DNA of 64,000 bases from PALSA-243 sp963743705 (GTDB taxonomy: Bacteria > Acidobacteriota > Terriglobia > Bryobacterales > Bryobacteraceae). The DNA is taken from NCBI GenBank assembly GCA_963743705.1, contig CAVUQS010000012.1:865454-929453 (forward strand), given 5' to 3'. The stretch's first letter is position 1. Each line of letters opens with the position of its first letter. A program made the position numbers and the translations under genes. Shown here piece by piece: positions 18,592-28,199 of this stretch. The notes under the pieces were generated by a model. The model did not search any database and was not told the origin of the DNA. It was given only the letters and a program-made list of their open reading frames with translations.

Positions 18592-21295
18592 TCAGCGGAA
18601 GCCCAACCGCGCGAGTAGGCCCCGCCTGGCGGCGAAGCCATCCAGCATCCAGAGATTGTCCTTTAGGGTCACGGTTCCATAAGTAAAACTCTTGCCATCC
18701 GGCGACAGGCTCAACCGGATACTGGGGTTGAGATTGCTCAGGGGCGTCTTGTCTTTGTCCGTGCTGCCGATGACCTTTTCAGCCCCGGTGGCGATATCCA
18801 TGGAAAAGAACACCGCGTGGTCTGGCTCGGGGCGCATGCCATAGAGCAGTTTTCCATCGGCGGAGAACCCGAGGCCTATCGCGCCGTGATTGCCCAGGTC
18901 GCGTACCGAGGCGCCATCGGGGCGAGATCAACTTTTCGTAAGGATCGTGAAAGGCGATCCAATCTCCCGCCGGCGACCACACAGGCACAACGTTTGCGGA
19001 GACTCCAGCCTTTAGGACGGCCGGAGCAGCCTGTCCCGAAGTCTTTACCTTCATCAAGTCGCTCTTGCCGCCGTGCATCGCGAGATAGACGAACCAGGCG
19101 CCATCGGGAGACCAGGAGCCGGGGAACTCGCTGGCCGCTATTTCATTGGTGAGACGAAGGGGGGCGCCGCCGGAGACGGCTGTCATCCAGAGATTGTTGG
19201 CGCCGGTTTCGGAATCGATGAGCACGTAAACGACGCGGGCGCCATCGGGCGAGGGCACGGGGCCCATCAGCCATTTCGCCGCATTGGAAGTAGTCACGAT
19301 CGGCCGCTCGGCGTCGCCGGGACCATGCAGCCAGATTTCGGAGGGACCGTTGCGATCGGTGACGTAGGCGAGCACGGGTTGGTGAGCGGCCCAGGCGGGC
19401 ATGGCTTCGCTACGTTCGGTTGCGATAAAACGGTGGACAACTGCAGTGGCGATATCGATGGAAACGATATCGCGCGATTGTATGTCATCGAGAAAGATGA
19501 TTCGCGATCCATCAGGCGACACGGAGGGCATGAGCCTCGCCTGGGTACCGCTGGTTAACGCGTACCGTTCCTCTGAGCGCGAATCTGCCATCCACAACTG
19601 CGAGGGTCCGTCATCGGCGCTGATCGAAACGACCACGTGGCGGTTATCGGGCATCCAGTCAAAGGTGGGAGTGCCGAGCATGGGCAGGGTCCGCAGAATG
19701 CGCCGCGGCGGATGCGAAGGGTCGGACGGATACGGCATGAGCCAGGCTTCCTCGCGGCGCGCTTCGCCGTTCACAATGAGCAGCAGTTGCTTGCCATCGG
19801 GCGAGAAGGCCATTTGCGGGACGTTATAGGCGGCACGAGTGGCGAACGGGTCGGGTGAGTATTTGCGGAAGGGCGCGCCGGGCGGCGAGGAGATCCCGAT
19901 TTCATAACGGCCGTCCTCGCCCAGGCGGAGCGCGGCGTAGACGCGCATGTCGCGTGAAAACGCAAGGGCTTTGCGCGAGCCCCCGGGCAGCGTGAATGCG
20001 AGATCGGAGTCGCCGCCGACGCTGGCGATGGAACGGACCTCGGTGGCTTTGCCGGAGTCACAAGTGAACAAAATGTGCTTGCCATCCGGCGACCAGCCCC
20101 TGACGATGCAGTTGCCGCGGTCGTGGGTGAGTTGCACCGGAACCGGCGAATCGAGATAGCGCAGAAAAACCTGAAACCCACCGGAGGGAGCGGCCGAATA
20201 GGCAACGGCTTTTCCGTCGGGCGCCCAATGCTGGCAGCACTGGCCGTTGGCTTCGAAGGAGAAAGGCGTGAAACGGTAGGTGGATTGATCGGGCGCGCCG
20301 GATCCGGAGCGAAGCGCGAAGAAGGTCACGGCGGCGAGAAGGCCGGTGGCAAACGCGGCCGGAATCAGCCACCATGCGGTCTTGCGGTGCACGGCGGGGG
20401 CAGCCGCCGCCATGGCGGGCATGGAGGCCGATGTCGCGGTTGCTTCGGAGAGATGGTCGCGCAGGTAGCGGAGATCGCGAAAAAGATCGCGTGAGGATTC
20501 GTAGCGGTCGGCGGGTTCCTTGGCGAGGCAGCGCTCGATGGTCCAACGCAGGGGCGCGGGGACTTTGGGATCGAGGGGCGCAGGCTCCTCGGTGAGTATC
20601 GCGGACATGATCTGCACGGCTTCCGGCCTGTCGAAGGCGCGCTTGCCGGAGACCATTTCGTACAGGATGAGGCCGAAGGAAAACTGATCGCTCCGGTAAT
20701 CGACTTCTCGCCCTCGCGCCTGTTCGGGGCTCATGTGGCTGACGGTCCCGACAATCATGCCAGGGGTGGTCTGATGCACGGTGACGGTTTCGTCGGAGCC
20801 GGCGAACGCGGCCGCGGCGGATTGCTTGGCGAGGCCGAAATCGAGAATCTTGACGCGGCCATCGGCGGCAATCATGATGTTGGCGGGCTTGATGTCGCGA
20901 TGGGTGATGCGGGCGGCGTGGGCGGCGGCGAGCCCGTCGGCGATCTGCACGGCGATATCCAGCAGCTTCTTCATGGGAAGCTGGCCACGCTCCAGCAGCG
21001 CTTCGAGGGTTTCTCCCGAAACTAACTCGCCGACGATGTAAAAGCCGCCCTCTTCGGAGCCGATGTCGAACAGACCAACGATGTTGGGATGGTTGAGAGC
21101 GGCGGCGGCGCGAGCTTCCTGCTCAAAGCGGGCGCGGCGGCCGGCATCGCCCGAGAAGGCGGCGGGCAGGATCTTGAGCGCGACTTCCCGGCCGAGGCGG
21201 GTATCGCGTGCGCGATAGACCTCGCCCATTCCGCCGGCACCCAAAGGAGCGACGATTTCGTATGGTCCGAGGCGCGAACCGGTACTTAGGGGCAT
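18592..21295 (-). CDS. Transmembrane Ser/Thr protein kinase with TolB/WD40-like sensor domain, one frameshift
   Basis: An intact kinase domain occupies residues 10-285: glycine loop GAGGMGEVYRARD, catalytic Lys41 in VALKIL, HRD at 132-134 in THRDIKPANI, DFG at 152-154 and SHMSPEQARG in the activation region. One membrane helix (308-328) leads to an extracytoplasmic domain of repeated PDG/SPDGK motifs, a TolB-type propeller. Near 18928 the frame gains one base in a CCCC run. Continuing in the corrected frame gives DGASVRDLGNHGAIGLGFSA and a proper end at 18592, instead of an arginine-rich tail. Such kinases are abundant in Solibacter relatives. Targets are unknown; the hybrid histidine kinase downstream is a possible partner. 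Confidence 0.88.
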
Positions 21296-21438
21296 AGGAA
21301 ACTCCGTTCGAAATGCATGCGAGTTACCGGGGTGTTTTCCGCCGATAGAAACAGGTGTTGCGGATGGAGCGGCGGCGACGACGCGGACGTTTGAAATAGT
21401 ACGGCAGGTACCAGAAACAATGGCCGCAAAGTGTTCCT

Positions 21439-23115
21439 ATGATACACTTTAAACTCCTCCCCATGTCTGGCCTTGCTGTCCCTCCGAAGACCGATTCAAG
21501 CGCCAAGTCTGCTTTTTTTGGGCGTCTGGGATGGCTTCGGAACACAGGCGTTTTAGCCGGGATGTTCGTCCTGGCTTTGCTACTCCAATGGCTGGGTGGA
21601 GTATACGCGAGCGAGTTAGACGGCAACGCGGATGAAGCGGCCCATTTCGTGACTGGGCTGATGGTGCGGGACTATCTTCTATCCGGCTTTCATGTGGCTC
21701 CACTGCGCTACGCGGAACTATACTATCTTCACTATCCGAAAGTGGCGATCGGCCATTGGCCTCCGGGATTTTATATCCTGCAGGCCGCCTGGACTTTGAT
21801 ATTTCCGCCTTCGGGTTATTCCGTATTAGTGCTGATGGCGCTGATCACCGGGGCGGTGGGCGCGTTGATATATCACCTGTCGCGGCGGCAGTTTGGAGAA
21901 TGGGGCGCGATGCTTCTGGGCGCCGGGTTTGTGGCGTTGCCGGTGGTTCAAGAAGACACGGGCGCGGTGATGAGCGAATCGCTGCTCGCCCTGACTGGCT
22001 TACTGGCCGCAGCCGCATTCGGACGCTTTCTCGAAAGCGATTCCTGGAAAGACTCCGTGGCGTTCGGCGCCTGGACGCTGGCTACCATTTTCGTGAAAGG
22101 CAACGGATGGGCGCTGGTGCTCCTACCGCCGATTGCGATCGTACTTTCCAAGCGTTGGCGCGTGCTGCTGGGATGGAAGATTTGGGCGGGCGCGGCGGTA
22201 GTCTTGCTGATCGTTCCATGGCAGCTCTTCACGCTACGTTGGGCGAGCGCGGGGTGGAATAACAGCGGGTTGCATTTCATCGTGAACGCCGCACCCGCAT
22301 TTCTATCGCTATTGGCGCACAGTCCGGGGATAGTTGTGGCGGCGCTTGCGGTGCTAGGGATGGGCGTAACATGCGTTGTGCCCTGGGTTCGAGCCGGCAA
22401 GATATCCGGCTTTTGGGCGGCGATGACGGCAATGGTAGCAGCGACTTGGGCGTTTCATACGCTGGTGCCGGCGGGAATCGATGAGCGGAAGATGATCCTC
22501 GGCTTACCGGAGCTTTTATTGCTAGCAGGCGCGGGGACGCATTGGATCGCGCAGCGAAGCAAGAATCGCAATCTGGCCGGCGTGGCGGTTGCGGCTGCGG
22601 CAACGATCGCATTTCTCGCCCTGGCATTTCACATCCCGAAGAAGACACCCGACCATTTCGGCGACGCCGCAGAGGCCGCTCTCAAACTATTTCCCAATCA
22701 CGACGACGTGCTCTTTGTAGCAGCCCGCAGCGAGCCGGAAGGCGCTTTCATCGCGACCGTGGCTACGCGGGAACCGCGGCCTGGACACTTCGTGCTGCGC
22801 AGCAGCAAAATACTTTCCGAAGGGTCGTGGCGCGGAGACGACGAGCATCTGATTTATCATGATCCGGAACAAGTGGAGCAGGTGCTGGAAGGATTTGATG
22901 TGCGGGCGATTGCGCTGGACCTTCACTCGAAGGCCGACGATAACCGTCTGCTGGCGAAGACAATCGCCATGCATCCCAATGTGTGGCTCCCAGTCGAATT
23001 ACCCGCTGCGTGTGCCAACTCAGTGCGGCTCTATCGCCGCGAGGGCAACGGGTGCCGGAGTAAGCGGATCGAGCTGGATTTAAGTCATACGCTGGGCCGC
23101 AGCGTGGTCGAGTAA
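21439..23115 (+). CDS. Polytopic membrane glycosyltransferase (GT39/ArnT-like)
   Basis: The 558-residue protein has about ten hydrophobic helices. The first loop carries the acidic motif ELDGNADEAAHFVTG, placed like the catalytic Asp/Glu loop of GT-C enzymes of the PMT/ArnT group, and the phrase GHWPPGFYILQA is typical of that group. It should transfer a sugar from a polyprenyl-phosphate donor to an envelope acceptor. The C-terminal 120 residues are soluble and probably outside the membrane. The divergent Ser/Thr kinase lies upstream. An in-frame ATG eight codons downstream (21463) could also be the start. Confidence 0.78.
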   Translation: MIHFKLLPMSGLAVPPKTDSSAKSAFFGRLGWLRNTGVLAGMFVLALLLQWLGGVYASELDGNADEAAHFVTGLMVRDYLLSGFHVAPLRYAELYYLHYPKVAIGHWPPGFYILQAAWTLIFPPSGYSVLVLMALITGAVGALIYHLSRRQFGEWGAMLLGAGFVALPVVQEDTGAVMSESLLALTGLLAAAAFGRFLESDSWKDSVAFGAWTLATIFVKGNGWALVLLPPIAIVLSKRWRVLLGWKIWAGAAVVLLIVPWQLFTLRWASAGWNNSGLHFIVNAAPAFLSLLAHSPGIVVAALAVLGMGVTCVVPWVRAGKISGFWAAMTAMVAATWAFHTLVPAGIDERKMILGLPELLLLAGAGTHWIAQRSKNRNLAGVAVAAAATIAFLALAFHIPKKTPDHFGDAAEAALKLFPNHDDVLFVAARSEPEGAFIATVATREPRPGHFVLRSSKILSEGSWRGDDEHLIYHDPEQVEQVLEGFDVRAIALDLHSKADDNRLLAKTIAMHPNVWLPVELPAACANSVRLYRREGNGCRSKRIELDLSHTLGRSVVE

Positions 23116-23123
23116 ATGCCCCG

Positions 23124-23633
23124 TTATTGACTCGACTTGGGTTTCCTCAGAGTGCCCCACTGAGACAACCCGCCAATGCGGCGATTGTCCACCGGCTCGA
23201 ATAGGGGAAGCTTCCGGAAATCCACCAGGTTGCTGTGCGGACTAGTTCGCTTTTGATTGAGACCGACGGCCTCCAGGATCTTCATGGCCCAATCCATTTC
23301 CGGCACCGGGGATGTGAGTAGCAATAACCCGCCCGGCTTCAGCAGGTCGTAGGCTTCGCGAACCATGTCGACATGCTCGATGACTTCGAAGGCGACGATG
23401 GCATCCATCGATTCCGGCTTAAGACCGTGGCGGCGCCACTCCTTGATATCACCAACGATATCCGCAGGCGGGACTATATCCATGCCGACATAGTTTTTCC
23501 AGCCCCCACCGCGAAGGAATGCTCCCACCCAACCCGATCCAGCCCCGATCTCCAATATGTGCGCATCCTTCGGCAATCCCGCAAGGAAGTGGGCGCTCTT
23601 GCGGCGTTGCGCTATATCACTCAGTAATGGCAT
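23124..23633 (-). CDS. Class I SAM-dependent methyltransferase
   Basis: The 169-residue protein has the SAM-binding motif I ILEIGAGSGWVGAFL, an acidic residue at the end of strand 2 (VGMDIVPP), motif post-I (IVAFEVIEHVD) and the YDLLKPGGLLLLTSP segment of motif III. This resembles UbiG/Coq3-like and glycan-cluster methyltransferases. It converges with the membrane glycosyltransferase, eight bases apart, which suggests but does not prove a role in glycan or lipid modification. Confidence 0.85.
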   Translation of the reverse strand: MPLLSDIAQRRKSAHFLAGLPKDAHILEIGAGSGWVGAFLRGGGWKNYVGMDIVPPADIVGDIKEWRRHGLKPESMDAIVAFEVIEHVDMVREAYDLLKPGGLLLLTSPVPEMDWAMKILEAVGLNQKRTSPHSNLVDFRKLPLFEPVDNRRIGGLSQWGTLRKPKSSQ

Positions 23634-23874
23634 GTTGCTTCGAATTTCCTGTATTAGTTAAGCAGATTCCCACGAGCGTGAGGGTTCGATTATAGCCCGA
23701 TTTCTAGGCGGTAAGACGTCTAAGAGTTCATGCGGGGCTACGCCGACGTGCGCGATAGTACTGGGAGATTGGCTCCTGTTATTTCCCTATGCCATCGCCC
23801 TAATCCATGGCGAGATTCCCCCTAGGATAAATCCTAGAAATGCCAGCGGCGAATTTTCCTGCTGGTTCCCAGGC
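23634..23874. other. Intergenic gap with a short perfect hairpin
   Basis: This gap lies between two minus-strand genes. At 23822-23837 CTAGGAT-AA-ATCCTAG forms a perfect hairpin about 40 bases after the stop of the hydrolase gene, so it might act in its transcript end, though no T run follows. No coding signal is seen. Confidence 0.35.
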
Positions 23875-25266
23875 TTACTTTGCCGCGAAAGTAGTCCATG
23901 GACGCGCGTCCATGTCGTGGAGGACGGGCCGCACCCAGGCGTGTTCCGGATGCTTTGCGAGATGCTCCGAAGCCTTGTAGGAAATGCCGCAGGCGTGGCC
24001 GAGGGCGGCGGTGAGCGTCATCTTTTCGGCGTTGGCGGCGTCGGTGACTTTGGATTGGACGGCTCCGCAGGGCGCGTAGGGCTTCTGCCAGGTGGGCATA
24101 CCTCGAGGCGAAAGGTCTATGTGACCGCAGAGCGTGCGCTCGCTGGGGTCGATTTTGCCTTCGACGGCGTCGAAATGATCGGCGAGGAACTTCTGGCCGG
24201 CGGCGACGTCGATCTTGCCTTTGTACTCCTGCATGAGCTGCAGCCAGCGCTTGTGGCGGGCGTTTTCGCTGAGACCGGCGTTGTTGGGGTCGAAGCTGGT
24301 TTCTTCCTTGAGAAGTTTCGGATCGGCGGGGAAGTTGGATCCGACAAAATAGCCGTCCTTGGTGCGTTTCAGAATGACATTCTTGAGCCCGAGTTCCAGG
24401 CTAGCGGCTTCGTTATTCTTGCGGTCTGCGACCAGCCAATTGTTGGCGTATCCGCCGGTGTTGCCCTCTTTCATGATGCGCGCGAAGTCGTCGATGTTGT
24501 TGGCGTATTGCATGGCTTTGCGCGCACGGACGAATTCGGGAATGCCGTCGACGTCGAAACTATTGAACTCGCTGATGGTGGTTTCGGTGATGATGACGCC
24601 GGACGAATTCAGGCCGAAATCGTCGCCACTGTGGATCAGGCCGGGCATGCCGTCCATGATGAGGCGGTTGCCGGCGGAGGGCGTGATGTCGAATATGATG
24701 TTCCAGCGCTCACCGGAGGAATACGACGTCCAGTTGTTGTGGCCGATCACGACGCGGCCATCTTTTGTATAGCTGCCGGTGGCGACGAAAGCGCTGCAGC
24801 GAGCGGGCAGGCTCTTTTCGCCAGGCTTGGCGTGGTCATACCACTTGTCGTAGTAAGGGAACTCGAGCCACAGGTTGAGCGCGGTGACGTCCCAAACGTC
24901 GAGTTTGACGTTACGGGCCTTCAGACCGTCGGCGATGCCAGTGAGCTCGTCGCGATATTGCTTTTCGATGTGCGGCCAAAACACGTCGCGCGCGGCTTTG
25001 CGGTAAAACTCCCAATCCTTGCCTTCATCGTGCTTGAACTCGAAGGAAACGGCATGGACGGCGTCCTGAATCTCGGGCCCCAGCAGGTAACCGTGTTGAA
25101 AGCCAATCTCGGATGGCGTGCCCTCGAGATGCACCGGAATCCAGCCGTTGCTGTCAGCTCCGCGCGAGCCTTTCTTCAACCGCGCATCGTTGTGCGGAGC
25201 GCTCGAAAGGAGCACGGCCGCGCAGGCGATCGCCAAGAGTGACGAGGATAAAACAATACGCCGCAT
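23875..25266 (-). CDS. Exported Ntn-hydrolase of the C45/phospholipase-B-like group
   Basis: The ATG giving MRRIVLSSSLLAIACAA provides a normal signal peptide. The upstream ATG adds eight residues. The mature protein shows PSEIGFQHGYLLGPEI, DELTGIADGLKARN, the nucleophile region LPARCSAFVATGSYTKDGRVVIGHN and IHSGDDFGLNSSGVIITETTI. Cys157 (ARCSAF) is the expected N-terminal nucleophile exposed after self-cleavage, as in penicillin acylase/AT-type and phospholipase-B-like hydrolases. It would cleave amide or ester bonds outside the cytoplasm. The exact substrate cannot be told from sequence. Confidence 0.78.
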   Translation of the reverse strand: MRRIVLSSSLLAIACAAVLLSSAPHNDARLKKGSRGADSNGWIPVHLEGTPSEIGFQHGYLLGPEIQDAVHAVSFEFKHDEGKDWEFYRKAARDVFWPHIEKQYRDELTGIADGLKARNVKLDVWDVTALNLWLEFPYYDKWYDHAKPGEKSLPARCSAFVATGSYTKDGRVVIGHNNWTSYSSGERWNIIFDITPSAGNRLIMDGMPGLIHSGDDFGLNSSGVIITETTISEFNSFDVDGIPEFVRARKAMQYANNIDDFARIMKEGNTGGYANNWLVADRKNNEAASLELGLKNVILKRTKDGYFVGSNFPADPKLLKEETSFDPNNAGLSENARHKRWLQLMQEYKGKIDVAAGQKFLADHFDAVEGKIDPSERTLCGHIDLSPRGMPTWQKPYAPCGAVQSKVTDAANAEKMTLTAALGHACGISYKASEHLAKHPEHAWVRPVLHDMDARPWTTFAAK

Positions 25267-25328
25267 CCCGCCATTATAGTCGCTCCACAAATCCCCTCTG
25301 ATACAATCGCGACAGAAAGGGGATTTGC

Positions 25329-26831
25329 TTGCCCAAAGCCTCTCGAGAATTACCCCGCACGCTTGGCGCTCTTCGCCAAAGCTCTTTTCCGGAAACGGTG
25401 GTCGCCCAACGCACGGTCAAGGACGAGCTCCGCAATAATCTTATTTGCCGCATTCAGCGCGGCGATGAACTGTTCCCGGGAATCGTAGGGTACGAAGACA
25501 CGGTCATCCCACAGGTAGTCAACGCGATTCTTTCCCGCCACAACTTTATTTTGCTGGGCCTGCGCGGGCAGGCGAAAACGCGGCTGATTCGTGCCCTGAC
25601 CACGCTGCTCGACGAATGGACACCGTATGTGGATGGTTGTGAGATCCACGACAATCCGTACCGGCCGATCTGCCGGCGGTGCCGCGACTTGATCGCGGAA
25701 CAAGGCGAGGAGACACCGATTGGGTGGCTGGGCCGCGACCAGAGATACGTGGAGAAGCTGGCGACGCCGGACGTGACGATCGCCGACATGATCGGCGATA
25801 TCGACCCGATCAAGGCTGCGCGGCGCGGCAAGGATATTTCCGACGAATTGACGGTGCATTACGGGTTGCTGCCGCGAGCCAACCGTGGAATCTTCGCCAT
25901 CAACGAATTGCCGGATCTCGCGGGCAAGATTCAGGTGGGCCTGTTCAATGTGATGCAGGAAGGCGACGTGCAGATCAAGGGCTATCCGGTGCGCTTGCCG
26001 CTGGACGTGATGCTGGTGTTCACGGCGAACCCGGAAGATTACACGGCGCGCGGCAAGATTATTACGCCATTGAAGGACCGCATCGGCAGCGAGGTACGGA
26101 CGCATTACCCGGCGGCGCTGGAACAAGGCATGGCGATCACGGAGCAGGAATCGTGGATCGCGCGTTCGTCTCCAGTGGAGATGCGGGTGCCGAAATACAT
26201 GCGCGAAGTGGTGGAGCAACTGGCGTTTTTGGCGCGCGAAGACAAGCGCATCGACAAACGCTCGGGCGTGTCGCAACGCTTGCCGATTTCGGCGCTCGAA
26301 AACGTGGTCTCGAATGCGGAGCGGCGGGCATTGAAAGCTCACGAGGGCATCGCGGTTCCGCGCATCCTCGATCTTTATTCGGCGCTGCCGGCGATCACGG
26401 GCAAGCTGGAATTGGAATACGAGGGTGAGCTGAAAGGCGGCGATACGGTGGCCCGCGAGTTGATTCGCAGCGCGGTAGGACGCGTCTACACGCGCTACTT
26501 CGAGGGCGCCAACGTTTCGCAGATCGTGCAGTGGTTCGACCTCGGCGGAGCGTTGAAACTGGACGAGCACGTGGACTCGGCCGGCCTGGTGCAACAATTG
26601 AGCGGCATCCAAGGCCTGATGGAGAAGCTGAAGCACCTCGGATTGACGGCGAATGAGCCCGATGCGGTGAGGGCCTCGGCGGCGGAGTTCGTGCTGGAAG
26701 GACTGCACGCGCACCGGCGCATCAGCCGCAGCGAAGAGCGAGGCTTCGCGGCGGAGGAAAAGCGGAGAGAGCCGCGCGAGCGCGAGGAGAACAAGGGAGA
26801 GCGGCCGAATTTCCGGAGGCAGTACAACTAG
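25329..26831 (+). CDS. MoxR/ChlI-type AAA+ ATPase with a cysteine-rich insertion
   Basis: The TTG start follows AAAGGGGA at five bases. The ATPase core has a Walker A-like loop GLRGQAKTRLIRAL, a sensor region (FAINELPDLAGKIQVGLF), VFTANPEDYTARG and the arginine-containing PLKDRIGSEV, all typical of the magnesium-chelatase-I/MoxR class. A short insertion after Walker A carries Cys104, His107, Cys115 and Cys118 (GCEIHDNPYRPICRRC), which could bind zinc. The C-terminal 60 residues are charged and low-complexity. A VWA-domain protein is encoded next, so the pair probably acts as a chaperone that inserts metal or remodels a partner protein. Confidence 0.85.
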   Translation: MPKASRELPRTLGALRQSSFPETVVAQRTVKDELRNNLICRIQRGDELFPGIVGYEDTVIPQVVNAILSRHNFILLGLRGQAKTRLIRALTTLLDEWTPYVDGCEIHDNPYRPICRRCRDLIAEQGEETPIGWLGRDQRYVEKLATPDVTIADMIGDIDPIKAARRGKDISDELTVHYGLLPRANRGIFAINELPDLAGKIQVGLFNVMQEGDVQIKGYPVRLPLDVMLVFTANPEDYTARGKIITPLKDRIGSEVRTHYPAALEQGMAITEQESWIARSSPVEMRVPKYMREVVEQLAFLAREDKRIDKRSGVSQRLPISALENVVSNAERRALKAHEGIAVPRILDLYSALPAITGKLELEYEGELKGGDTVARELIRSAVGRVYTRYFEGANVSQIVQWFDLGGALKLDEHVDSAGLVQQLSGIQGLMEKLKHLGLTANEPDAVRASAAEFVLEGLHAHRRISRSEERGFAAEEKRREPREREENKGERPNFRRQYN

Positions 26832-26839
26832 AAAATGTT

Positions 26840-26928
26840 TTTCGACGCAGAGACGCTGAGGGACGGAGATAAGCGCGGAGTAAGACCAAACATGGTTTTC
26901 TCTGCGTCTCTGCGTCTTTGCGTCGAAA
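26840..26928. repeat. Large imperfect inverted repeat between the MoxR and VWA genes
   Basis: The left arm begins TTTCGACGCAGAGACGC at 26840. The right arm, ending GCGTCTTTGCGTCGAAA at 26928, is its near complement over about 29 bases with a loop of about 31. The right arm also contains the tandem CTCTGCGTCTCTGCGTC. The element fills the gap between two genes that are expected to be cotranscribed and is related to the short copy at 7493. The mRNA would form a long hairpin there. Confidence 0.65.
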
Positions 26929-26941
26929 CGAGGTCGCATCT

Positions 26942-28183
26942 ATGAAGTGGATTCGGTATTCCAAATACACTCCGGAAGACCTCGGCATCGGGGCGGAAGA
27001 TCTGTTGAAGGCGCTGTCGGATTTTTTGTTGGAGAGCGGGTTTAATACGCAGTACATGCCGTTCAGCGAGTGGAATCAACACACGCTGGAGGATTTGAAA
27101 CAGGCGATTCAGAAGGCGCTGGAGGATGGCAGTCTCTTCGACGACGAGAGCATGCAGGACATGATGGAACGCATGCAGAATATGACGCCGGAGCAGATGG
27201 ACCAATTGCTCGAAAACCTGGTGCGGAAGATGGCGGATGAGGGACAGATCACGATTGAAGATCCGAACGATCCGCAGGCGCCGCAGGGGGCGGGCGTGGG
27301 AAATCAGCGCGACTCCAAGGTGACTTTCGAGGTCACGGACAAATCGCTCGATTTTCTGGGGTTCAAGACGCTGAAGGATTTGTTGGGGTCGCTGGGGAAA
27401 TCGAGCTTCGGGCGGCACGATACGCGGGATCTGGCGACGGGCATCGAAACTTCGGGGTCGTCAAAGCCTTATGAATTCGGGGACGCGCTGAATCTGGATG
27501 TTAGCGAGACGCTGTTTTCAGCGATCCGGCGCGAGGGCGCGAAGGTGCCGATCGATATGGATTATTCCGATCTGCGCGTCCATCAGTGCGAATACCAAAG
27601 CTCGTGCGCGACGGTGTTGATGCTGGATTGCAGCCATAGCATGATCCTGTATGGCGAGGATCGCTTCACGCCGGCGAAGAAAGTGGCCCTGGCGCTGGCC
27701 CATCTGATCCGCACCCAGTATCCGGGCGACAGCTTGCGATGCGTGCTGTTCCACGATAGCGCCGAGGAAATGGCGCTGAGCCAGCTGGCCCGCGTGCAGG
27801 TGGGGCCGTATTACACCAACACGCGCGATGGGTTGATTCTGGCGCAAAAGCTGTTGGCGCAGGAGCGCAAGGACATGCGGCAGATCATCATGATCACGGA
27901 TGGCAAGCCGAGTTGTTTGACGCTTGAAGACGGGCGACTGTACAAAAATGCATTCGGGCTCGATCCGCTGGTGATCAGCCGGACCCTGGAAGAAGTGAAC
28001 CGCTGCAAGAAGCAGGGCATCCTCATCAACACGTTCATGCTGGCCACGGATTATGCGCTGGTCAACTTCGTGCAAAAGGTGACCGAGCTTTGCCGCGGCA
28101 AGGCTTACTTCACCACGCCATTTACGTTGGGTCAGTATCTGCTGATGGACTACATGAATCGCAAGACGCGGTCGATTCATTGA
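26942..28183 (+). CDS. VWA-domain protein partner of the MoxR ATPase
   Basis: The ATG giving MKWIRYSKYTPEDLGI is preferred over an in-frame start eight codons upstream that lies in the repeat. The N-terminal half is helical and acidic, with NMTPEQMDQLLENLVRKM. The C-terminal half is a von Willebrand A domain with the MIDAS motif MLDCSHSM (DxSxS-like, with His for one small residue), the later threonine and aspartate in MITDGKPS, and DSLRCVLF. MoxR-VWA pairs act together in protein activation. No obvious client is encoded nearby; FabD follows after 16 bases. Confidence 0.85.
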   Translation: MKWIRYSKYTPEDLGIGAEDLLKALSDFLLESGFNTQYMPFSEWNQHTLEDLKQAIQKALEDGSLFDDESMQDMMERMQNMTPEQMDQLLENLVRKMADEGQITIEDPNDPQAPQGAGVGNQRDSKVTFEVTDKSLDFLGFKTLKDLLGSLGKSSFGRHDTRDLATGIETSGSSKPYEFGDALNLDVSETLFSAIRREGAKVPIDMDYSDLRVHQCEYQSSCATVLMLDCSHSMILYGEDRFTPAKKVALALAHLIRTQYPGDSLRCVLFHDSAEEMALSQLARVQVGPYYTNTRDGLILAQKLLAQERKDMRQIIMITDGKPSCLTLEDGRLYKNAFGLDPLVISRTLEEVNRCKKQGILINTFMLATDYALVNFVQKVTELCRGKAYFTTPFTLGQYLLMDYMNRKTRSIH

Positions 28184-28199
28184 TCGTTATAATGCGGAA

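Noticed and set aside
23917..25242. A 441-codon plus-strand frame opposite the C45-type hydrolase
   Set aside because: The minus strand encodes a conserved exported enzyme with a signal peptide and a nucleophile motif. The plus frame is Val/Gly/Asp-rich shadow sequence.
25350..26939. A 529-codon minus-strand frame opposite the MoxR gene
   Set aside because: It is Arg/His/Gln-rich shadow sequence. The plus strand carries all AAA+ motifs.
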